This document shows, piece after piece, positions 37,451-46,300 of a DNA stretch of 64,000 nucleotides. The position numbers and the translations under genes are program-made. Under the pieces are notes generated by a model, which ran no database searches, was not told where the DNA came from, and worked only from the letters and a program-made list of their open reading frames with translations. The stretch's first letter is position 1. Every line of letters starts with the position of its first letter. Source of the stretch: Oenanthe sinensis (Eukaryota; Streptophyta; Magnoliopsida; Apiales; Apiaceae); contig CM053802.1 in assembly GCA_028671895.1 (NCBI GenBank), forward strand, positions 37,610,201 through 37,674,200, given 5' to 3'.

Positions 37451-38236
37451 CTAACAAGCTTAAAACAAAAGGTAGTCCATAATTGGCTAGCAGGATCCAA
37501 TCTGGAAAAGAAACTTCCCAAAGTCAGACTCAAGCGAAGCCACGCACGTGCAAGAAATGTGGTGGAACAAAACATGATGCAAGAAACTACTCCAAGTTAA
37601 ATGAAGAATAATAATGATGATAGATGATTTTGGCCGTGACATGTTTTTTGTTATTGTTTCTATTATGATCTTGATAGATATATGCATATGTTAATATGGG
37701 TATGTAAAAAAATCATAATTCCGAATTTATGGAATGCATAGTTTTGGATTTGGATATGTTTTATTTCTAATTGAACTCTTTCACTTGGTACTTGAATTAG
37801 AATTCCTTGAGTTATTAAATTTTAATTTCACTTTTAGCTCTTTCTAGTTTAATGAACTACATAAATTAATGGTCTATTGTGAAGTAGGTAGTGTCCTAAG
37901 ATTTATTAGACAACACTGATGTTAAAAGAAGAGTAGCAGATTTTAATTTGGCTAGACACAATACTCAGAATATGAGCAAATAGATATGAGAGTACTTACT
38001 AAGGCAATGTTAGACGGGAAAAAATTAAAAAGGAAATAACCTCAGGTAACGCTCCTGAGGATCTCCTCAAGAGCACTTTACTCTTGCTTGTTTGCATGTT
38101 ATTTGTGTTATTATAGATTAACCTACCACACAAATCCTTTCTTTCACTAAAAGGCTTTCATCTTTGCTGAACATACTGATGGTTAATCATTAATAATAAT
38201 TTGTTGTTGCTAACCGTGTTGGGTTGAATTTTCAGA
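37451..38236 (+). other. Host island, 5' part (probably intron)
   Basis: Sequence between B and the proteasome exon. Apart from the zinc-knuckle remnant it is AT-rich. It ends in a pyrimidine-rich TTGAATTTTCAG acceptor. No other proteasome exon is visible in it. Confidence 0.55.
37495..37611 (+). pseudogene. Zinc-knuckle remnant, transposase-like
   Basis: After a CTAGCAG acceptor-like site, 38 codons end in TAA and contain CKKCGGTKHDARNY, a CX2CX4HX4C knuckle whose last Cys is Tyr. This motif at a C-terminus is typical of Mutator-like (MULE) transposases, but it also occurs in other proteins. It is too short to assign firmly. Confidence 0.4.
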
Positions 38237-38568
38237 GCCCATACATGGTAAATATTGTGCTTGATTTCTATGACAAGGAAACAAGCCCTTCAATGTTTTT
38301 CATCGATTACATTGCCACACTTCACAAGGTAGACAAGGCAGCCTTTGGGTATGGTGCATTCTTTTCCCTTGCCATGATGGACCGTCACTATAGAAGTGAT
38401 ATGTCTGTTGAGGAGGCTGTTGATCTTGTTGACAAGTGCATACTTGAGATAAGGTCCAGATTGGTGGTGGCACCACCAAACTTTGTCATCAAGATTGTAG
38501 ACAAAAACGGAGCATGGACACATGCTTGGCGTGAAACTGTCAAGGAAACCCCTATGTCTGCAGCCTAA
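38237..38568 (+). CDS. PBD: 20S proteasome subunit beta type-2, last exon only
   Basis: The exon begins right after a TTTTCAG acceptor and encodes about 110 residues to a TAA. The motifs FIDYIATLHKVDKAAFGYG, MDRHYRSDMSVEEA and VDKCILEIRSRLVVAPPNFV are highly specific for the C-terminal half of plant proteasome beta-2 (PBD), a structural subunit of the 20S core in cytosol and nucleus. The N-terminal ~95 residues are not found upstream: either they lie beyond the 16.7-kb element B, inside a huge intron, or this is a truncated copy. The tail (GAWTHAWRETVKETPMSAA) departs from the usual GARE-type ending, which hints at relaxed constraint. Element A lies 250 bases downstream. Confidence 0.85.
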
Positions 38569-38670
38569 TTTATTTTTAACTTTTAAATCTGTATGAATCT
38601 ACTTAAATTGGTATAAGCTGTGTTATGTACTCTGTTTAATTTTGTTGAGTGTCAGGATTGATACAATTTT

Positions 38671-38780
38671 GTCAAAGACGTATTGAGATGTCTGAACTTT
38701 GTGCAATTGGAAGTTAGGAACGGGTTATGTCAAAGATGTATTGAGATGCCCTGAACTTTGTGCAATTGGAAGTTAGGAAT
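38671..38780. repeat. 58-bp tandem duplication downstream of the proteasome exon
   Basis: GTCAAAGACGTATTGAGATG... at 38671 recurs at 38729 with two or three changes; both copies end GCAATTGGAAGTTAGGAA. It falls in the likely 3' UTR. Confidence 0.9.
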
Positions 38781-38813
38781 ACTTTTATCCATAGTAATGG
38801 ATTAATGGCTGAA

Positions 38814-38818
38814 GTAAC
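38814..38818. repeat. Target site duplication of element A, left copy (GTAAC)
   Basis: GTAAC precedes TGTTTTGG and recurs at 49408-49412. Confidence 0.93.
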
Positions 38819-39399
38819 TGTTTTGGTTAAATTTTGTAGGTTTGAGATTAAGTCTATTCGATGTCAAGTGTGGTTTTGTGATATGTGAAATAATCAAACT
38901 CAAACGAAAGTAAATAAATCAAAAACAAAGAAAAACTGGACGCCAACAGTTGGTGACGCGGAAAACCCCGTTGAGAGGTAAAAACCGCGGGTGGGACCTT
39001 CCCCAGCCGAATATGATCCACTATAACGATATTAAAGAGGTTTACAAACGATAGTTATAAGATTACAATGAAGAAAAGTGATCAACTAGATGCTAGACAT
39101 GAACTGCAATATTGGAAAGTAATGTGTATAATGGTAAAACCCCTCCCCTCCTTCAATCTCTTCGGCTGATATATATATTGTATATCTGTAACCCATCTGC
39201 ACGTGCCTGATTTGTAGGGATAGATCATATCACTTTGCTAGCTTTTAGAGATAAGGTAACCTCCCCTTCCTACTTTCAAGGGCGGTTATTGACCAATTCT
39301 GGCCACTGCCATGTTCGAGTCCGACGGCGTTGTTCCCGTCGTGTCTTGTCGTCAGCGTCAACCAGTTCCCGTCCGACACGGTAAAATCTGACTCCAACA
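38819..39399 (-). repeat. 3' LTR of element A (581 bp)
   Basis: It starts TGTTTTGGTTAAA and ends GACTCCAACA. It is identical by eye to 48827-49407 except for one T/A difference at the ninth base. It contains GATATATATATTGTATA near 39168. Confidence 0.95.
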
Positions 39400-39413
39400 T
39401 TTGCCCCTAATCC
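39400..39413 (-). other. Polypurine tract of element A
   Basis: The minus strand reads GGATTAGGGGCAAA immediately before the 3' LTR. Confidence 0.8.
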
Positions 39414-39545
39414 TATTGGTCGAATCCATGCAACCAATGGGATTAGAACCTCGTATCCCGCGCGGACTCCTTTGTGTCTATCCAGTTGCCCTTCATCTTT
39501 ACCCAATAAGTTACCTAATTCAAATCAAACACCACTTCATTCTCT

Positions 39546-39552
39546 TATAAAA
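39546..39552 (+). promoter_or_regulatory. Putative TATA box of the antisense gene in A
   Basis: TATAAAA lies 99 bases before the ATG at 39645, which is followed by a CAACCATGG start context. The B copy has TATAAG about 86 bases before its own ATG, so the arrangement is conserved in the family. Confidence 0.6.
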
Positions 39553-39644
39553 ACAATTACTTCATTCTAGGGCTTTGCACAACAAACTTTGATTGAAAAT
39601 CCCTTCCCATAGACACACAGCCATCTCACACAGTCACTGCAACC

Positions 39645-42170
39645 ATGGTGAAGAAGGGTCAAAAATCGACAGCCAAGATTATTGAAGACGAAAGCAGGCC
39701 CTCATGGGTTGCCACTGCAACACTCGATGCCAAAGACAATAATGTGAGCTTAATCAAAGACAACAAGTTTGAAGAAATCAAGATGCTGTTCGATGGTGAT
39801 GTCCAGGCTCTCATCCCTAAATCAACTGAGGGCGCCGACTGGTACTGCGAAGGCTGGGTTTGCTTCTATAGCTACCCGTTTGAGTTGGGGCTTCGATTCC
39901 CATTTCCAAAATTCATAGAAGATCTGCTAAAAACCATGAATGTGGCTCCCGCACAGTTGATGCCGTCTGTTTGGAGAATATTGGCTTGCTTGAACGCTGT
40001 CGACGAGAAACACCATGTGGGTGTGACTGTCGACCTCATCCAACATGCCTTTAACACAAAAAAATTCAATGGCTGTAGGTACGGTTTGGTGTTTAAAAAG
40101 AGAGATGATCCTTTGATTCTGAACCTGGAGATTGTGAATGACCGAGGATGGAAGAATGACTACATTTTCATCAACAAAAACTCCCTGGGTGATGCTGGAG
40201 CTTATCTTCGTGAGAAATGGAACGGAGAAGGTATAATCCCTATTTGATTTGCCTTCAATTGATAACGTCATATTGCAGTCTACGTGTTTGATAATTTGCT
40301 TACCTGTTCTTTCATTGGACTCACTCTTTTTGAACTTGGCCTGTGATCATATTCATAATTGTCATCTCCTTTAGCATGTTTATTTACCTGCATCCTCTAA
40401 TATTCTTGTACACCATGATCACGTATTCTATTCCAATTGCTTGAGCGGTTATTTCGAAGTAGATTGTCAACCATCTGTTTATACACTCTTGCCGTAGTAG
40501 TACCTGTCATGTTCTATCATTCCCCTTACTCTATGTTGCCCCTTCTGTTGCCATAACTATCGTGTATCTGTGTTTGTTGTTAATTGGGGTTTGGCACGTC
40601 ATTTTATGTTTTTGGTGTCACTCTCCACGCTTTATGTTTTGTTCCTGTTCTATCGTCTTCTCCTTATACACCGTCTGCATCTCCAATGCGTTGGACTTAT
40701 TTGCATTGTTGCTTTCTTATTTTCTTGAGTCGTTGTGTTATGTAGCCTGCGTTTTGTCTTATTGCATTTGGTAGTGTGTCTGTTTATGATAACCCATACC
40801 ACCTATCGATCTTATGGTCAGATCGTTCTTTCGAGTCCATCGAGGGTGATGATGAGATCAAGGTGATCATGGATAAGGTCATGAATTTGCCTGCTGCTGA
40901 TAGGCTTTGGCCTAATTGCCTTGGTCGTCCTATTAGGTATGCTACCCAAATCAATGTTTCTGACTACGCAGAGAAATCTTCCAAGGCTGTCACCAAACAG
41001 GAGGGTGGTGTGTCTGAGAAACCGTCAGGTTCGTCTGTGGCTGTCAGGACGAGGAGTAAACAACAAACTCCTGCAACTAAGTTGAGCAAATCTATTTTGA
41101 GTGTTTCTTCAGAATCAACTGAGAGCCCTAAGGTCGAGAAAGGAGCTGAAATGGGTTCTGGTCGTCAATTTGCGAAAGGTATTTGTCGAATACTCTCATT
41201 CACGGTCTGCTTATCATTAATTGTTTGTTTGTTAGTGATGACTTTGTTGGCATTTGAATCATCTGTGATGATTGTAGAATTCAAGCCCCCTGCTTTTCGT
41301 GCATTACACATGTCCAGCAAGGATATGTTTGCTAAGCGTCCACGTGATGACAAATCAACCGAAACTGACTCGTCCAGAATCCCAATGTCCATCAGTCCTA
41401 TTACCAACACTCCTGCCATTAAGAAAGCCAGAGTCGATCACACTGCCATGTCTTCACTAGTTAAGGCCGATATTCCATTTCCAGGTCCTATTCACGGGTA
41501 CAATGTGGGAGCTAGGCCCTCTTCTTTCGTGAACTTGCTAAAGGATATGCTGCTGCCCCAATCTGTTGATGGTCATGCCACTAAGAACCCCAATCAAGTT
41601 CTTGACGATGCTACTGGACACATCTTCCACGTACATTATCCAACTACTTATATCGTCCTTTGTCATAATCACACTGATTAGCTCTTTACTATTGCACTCA
41701 ACTGTGACATCTTAACCATGCAGGCGTTCCAAAGTGCCATGGTGGCTCAACTTGGCTATGAAAATGAACTAAAAATGCTCAGAGAGATCGAAGCAGAGCA
41801 CGGTGAATGTGCTGAGAAGATTCGCGTAGCTCAGGAACAAGCTGGACTCAATTTGAAGGCTGCTAATGAAGTACAGAAGGAGTTTGATGATTTCGCCAAG
41901 AGGGTGCAGGAAGCAGAAAATAAGATGCATGAGGACGCCACAGCTTACGCCCGCCAGCAGATCATGCGTTCTCGTGTCGAGATGATGTTAGAATTCAAGC
42001 GTGGTGAGTGGGCATCGTGGGATGCGGACGAGACAGTGAGGATTTATAATGAGCATTATCCTGAAGATGCCTTTGTCGTTGATGCCGAGGACACTGCTGA
42101 CAGTGAACAGAAGTCACCCAAGGACGGTGTCCAAGATGTTGGACAGGGCGACAGTCAAAACGATGAGTGA
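39645..42170 (+). CDS. Four-exon antisense gene of element A (PF04195-like N-terminus)
   Basis: Predicted exons are 39645-40230, 40822-41178, 41278-41630 and 41724-42170, 1743 bases in total, giving 580 residues. All introns are GT-AG with phases 1, 1, 0 that keep the frame. Residues ~60-190 (YPFELGLRFPFP, APAQLMPSVWRILAC, RYGLVFKKR) resemble the plant family catalogued as 'putative gypsy type transposon' (Transposase_28). The middle is a basic Ser/Lys-rich region; residues ~430-580 form a long charged helix, probably coiled coil, with an acidic tail. I chose the ATG for its context and its conservation in B. The gene runs opposite to pol and ends 1.16 kb from pol's stop. Antisense extra ORFs are known in Tat elements; their function is unknown. 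Intron 2 (99 bases) could be retained without a frameshift. Confidence 0.8.
40231..40821 (+). other. Intron 1 of the antisense gene
   Basis: Donor GAAG|GTATAAT and acceptor GGTCAG|ATCG. The aligned B copy has GAAG|GTAATT and TACTAG|ATCACG at the same codons, which supports the call. Stops in all frames exclude read-through. Confidence 0.75.
41179..41277 (+). other. Intron 2 of the antisense gene (99 bp, frame-neutral)
   Basis: Donor AAAG|GTATTTG and acceptor TTGTAG|AATTC, phase 1. If translated it would give an incongruous hydrophobic stretch between two hydrophilic parts. In B the acceptor is kept but the donor reads AT. Confidence 0.7.
41631..41723 (+). other. Intron 3 of the antisense gene (93 bp)
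   Basis: Donor CAC|GTACAT and acceptor CATGCAG|GCGTTC, phase 0. B has CAT|GTATGT and TTGGAG|GCAATC at the same places, with a 98-base intron. Confidence 0.78.
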
Positions 42171-43329
42171 TTATTCTAAATAGTCCCGTTTAAGGTTATC
42201 TACGTAGGAAATAATTTTATTCTCTAGCATTCGTGTTCAGTTTGTGTTTCTGAATTTCCAGACTGTTTTGCTATTTTTGGTTCCCGTTTCACTCATAGAG
42301 TGGGGAACGTCTAGGATTTGTTTTGAGTAGTTGTCTCCGAATTATTGACATAATTAATCATCTTCCTCAAAATGTGATTTGTCATGATTTGTTCCATTCC
42401 ATATTGTTGTCGTCACGAGTTGTTGTTCTGAGTATCGAAAGTGATCCTGTCACGAGTGGTAAGTGTGCTACTGTAACTTGATACGTTGTCTTGATAACAT
42501 CGTTAGTTGTTAATCGAAGTACGTCGTCTTAATAACGAGCTGTCGGCGCGTGAGCATGTCCTGGGTGGTCAACGATGATATACTCATGTCCTCATTAGAT
42601 GTGTGATATGTGGTACTGCCAGTTACATATCTCGTCGTCACATTATCTGTCACTCGTAATTAGTATTTAGTGTCACATGTCGCGTGGTGTGATGTAAAAT
42701 CGAGGTAACATTTTAATTGTGGTGTGCATGCACGTGTCGCAGCCGTTAAGAGGTCTCACCCTCTTGAAGCAGACCTAGTGTATGTAACTTGTTGGTAAAA
42801 ATAAAAATTATCCTCATTTGGAGGTGTTATATGTCGTTGATAGGACCAGATATGGTAACCATTTTTTTTTTTTACGTTTTCCTGTCGTGATTAGTCTGTT
42901 GGTAAGGGTTGCCCCTGTCGTATATAATGTAGTAGGGTGATCAGCCCTTTATACCAAATTGATTTAAGGTATAATGCCCCTGTGCATATTCAATGTTGTA
43001 TTGTCGTGATATCGACATTAAATGTTATATTCAAGACTGATATATAAATTATAGCATATTTATGATGCGAGCTTAAATGAAACAACTATTGAATTATATA
43101 CGACATTTCACGAGAGTACGCGTTCACATAAAGTTATAGAAAGCATCACATGTATTTTATTGCCAAAGGTAATCAAACAGATGACAACACAACATCATGT
43201 CAATTCTCAAAACAGCAAAACAAAGCAACTAGCAAATAATTATGATCGTAAGCAGGGTACTTGTCCTAGCGACTTATTCAAAAGTAATTACTAAACATAG
43301 CAAAACAATTAGTAAAATGCGAGAAGGAA
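42171..43329. other. Convergent spacer of A between antisense gene and pol
   Basis: No coding sequence on either strand. Both transcription units of A end here tail to tail, so it should hold both polyadenylation regions. The first 150 bases continue as the likely 3' UTR of the antisense gene. Confidence 0.65.
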
Positions 43330-46300
43330 TTACATGTGATACTTTTTCAAATGAAGAACGTTCCAACTCCTCATGATTTGTGTACCGTCGAGTGTTGACA
43401 ACCTGTAAGCCCCTCGTCCGACAACTTCATCAATTAGATATGGTCCTTCCCACGTCTCTGCAAATTTCCCAGCATCTTTATCGGCAGTATTCTGAAATAC
43501 TTTCCTTAGCACCATGTCTCCTACTTGTAATGTCCCGACATGAACGTTTCTATTGTAACTGTTGGCAACTTGTCGTTGATAGGCCGCCATGCGAATCCTT
43601 GCCATGTCACGTAACTCATCTACGGTGTCTAAGTCGTATGTTAGCTCATCTTTGTTGGACTCATTGGTGAGGAACCCATACCTAGCCGTAGGCATTATAA
43701 CTTCTGTGGGCAAGACAGCCTCAGTCCCGTAGACAAGACTATAAGGTGTTTGTCCTGTTGAAGTCTTCGGTGTAGTCCTGTCCGACCACAAGACCCAAGG
43801 CAACTCTTCCGCCTAACGTCCCTTGTGAGTCGTCAATCTTTTTTTGAGGTTGTTGATGATTATCTTGTTGCTCGACTCCGCCTGCCCATTTGCTTGCGGG
43901 TACCTTGGTGTTGATTTAACTAATGTGATGTTCCACTGTCGGCAGAATGCTTCCGTCTTGTCACTTATGAATTGGGATCCATTATCACAAACTATCTCAG
44001 CTGGAACACCAAATTTGCAGAGGATATTTCTTTTGATAAATGAAATTACTTCTTTTGACTTGACTTGTCGGAAGGCTTCTGCTTCGATCCACTTCGAGAA
44101 ATAGTCCGTCATTACTAACATGAATACTTTCTGTCCTGGGGCCGGGGGCATTTTTCCCACGATATCCATGCCCCATTTCATGAATGGCCAGGAGGGTACA
44201 GAGGGGTGAAGTTGTTCTGAAGGTTGATGAACGACAGGAGCGTGTCTTTGGCAGGCATCGCACTTCCTGACATAGCCGACAACATCTTGTTTTATTGTTG
44301 GCCAGTAATATCCCATCCGTAGTACTTTGTTAGAGAGATTCCGCCCGCCAGAATGATTGCCGCATTCTCCTTCATGAAGGTCTTGTAGGACCTGTTTTGC
44401 TTCCTCCTTGTGCAAACACCTTTGTAATAGACCTGTCACAGACTTTTTAAATAACACATCATCCATAATTACGAACCTGGACGCTTTCATCTTGAATGAT
44501 CTGGCTTCGTTCCTGTCCACAGGCAGTGTGCCTTTTAGAAGGTACTCCCTGTATTTCTGCATCCAATTCGATGACTGCTGCGCTTTGTCGCTGTCGACAT
44601 TATCTGTCATCATGACGTTCTGAATAGCTATTGTCCTATTCATGGCTGGTTGCAGGACGTGAACAATGGGAATGTTGGAAAGATTAACATGTCGAAACAC
44701 CGACCCCAAACCAGCCAAAGCATCAGCCTGGGTATTCATTTCCCTTGGGATTTGATGAATTGCAAAAGTGTCGAACCATCCTTGTAATTCTTTGACTATG
44801 TTTAAGTAAGCCATCATCTTCGTGTCTTTAGCCTCATAAGAGCCATTGACATGATTGACAATCAAGAGTGAATCGCAATTGACTTCAATATTCCTGACCT
44901 TCAAATCCTTTGCCGTCTCCAAACCAACGATTAGAGCCTCATATTCAGCTTCATTGTTTGTAGCTTTAAACTCACAACATATGGAGTACGCCATTGTATC
45001 CCCCTGTGGTGATTTCAGGACAAGTCCAAGTCCCGTTCCGTTCACATTCAAAGCTCCATCTGTAAATAAAGACCACGGTAGTAGTTCTGTTTTTGACACC
45101 AATTGTTGTAATTCTGTGTCTGCACTTGTTAACAAACTTGGACTGAAATCAGCCACAAAGTCGGCCAACACTTGTGACTTGATTGCTGTTCGTGATTCGT
45201 AGACGATGTCATACATACTTAATCGTACCGACCACTTCGCCATCCGTCCTGTCAACTCCGGTTTGCTGAGCACTGTCCTTAATGGGTAATTTGTCCTGAC
45301 ACAAATTTTGTAGGATTCAAAATAGTGTCGTAGTTTAACGGATGTGACTGTTAAGGCCAGGATTAACTTTTCCAATGAGAAATATCTTTTTTCAGCATCC
45401 AATAAACTTTTGCTCACATAATAAATAGGCGACTGGAGACTACCTTCTTCTTTAACCAACACGCCACTGACAGCATGTTCTGTTACAGACAGATATACAT
45501 AAAGTACCTCTCCAGGTATCGGTTTCGACAATAAGGGTGGTGATGTCAGGTACTGCTTTAAACCGTCAAAAGCTCTTTCATGCTCGTCTGTCCACTGGAA
45601 GCCTTTGTTTTTTCTTAAGACATCATAAAAGAGTTTACACCTGTCAGATGACCTCGAAATGAACCTGTTCAAGGCAGCCACCCTTCCTGTTAGCTTTTGG
45701 ACGTCCTTGATATTTGTGGGGGATGTCAACTCGAATATAGCCTTTATCTGTTCAGGACTTGCCTCAATACCCCTCCTTGTTACCATGTGTCCAAAAAATT
45801 TCCCTGACGAGACAGCAAAATTGCACTTTGCTGGATTAAGTTTCATGTTGTACGCACGTAGTATGTCGAAGGCTTCCTTCAAATCTTTGACATGATCAGA
45901 TGCATTTTTCGATTTAACCACCATATCATCAATGTAAACCTCCATCGTGCGTCCAATCTGTTCCTTAAACATTTTATTCACCAAACGTTGGAAAGTTGCA
46001 CCTGCATTTCTTAACCCAAACGGCATGGCAATGTAATAGTATATCCCCTTGTCAGTTATGAATGCCGTTTTTTCGGCATCGGACGGGTGCATTTGTATTT
46101 GATTGAAACCGCTAGACGCATCCAGGAATGTCAGTAGTTCATGTCCCGCTGTTGAATCAACCATTGTATCTATGTGGGGCAAAGGATAAGGATCCTTTGG
46201 ACATGCTCTGTTCAAGTCCGTGTAGTCGACACAGACTCTCCACTTCCCGTTTTTCTTCTGGACTATAACCACATTTGCTAGCCATTCTGGGTAATCCACT

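Noticed and set aside
39645..40247. An independent host gene next to the proteasome exon
   Set aside because: The frame lies inside the LTR-bounded, GTAAC-flanked element A, and an orthologous frame occurs at the same place in element B, so it belongs to the retrotransposon family.
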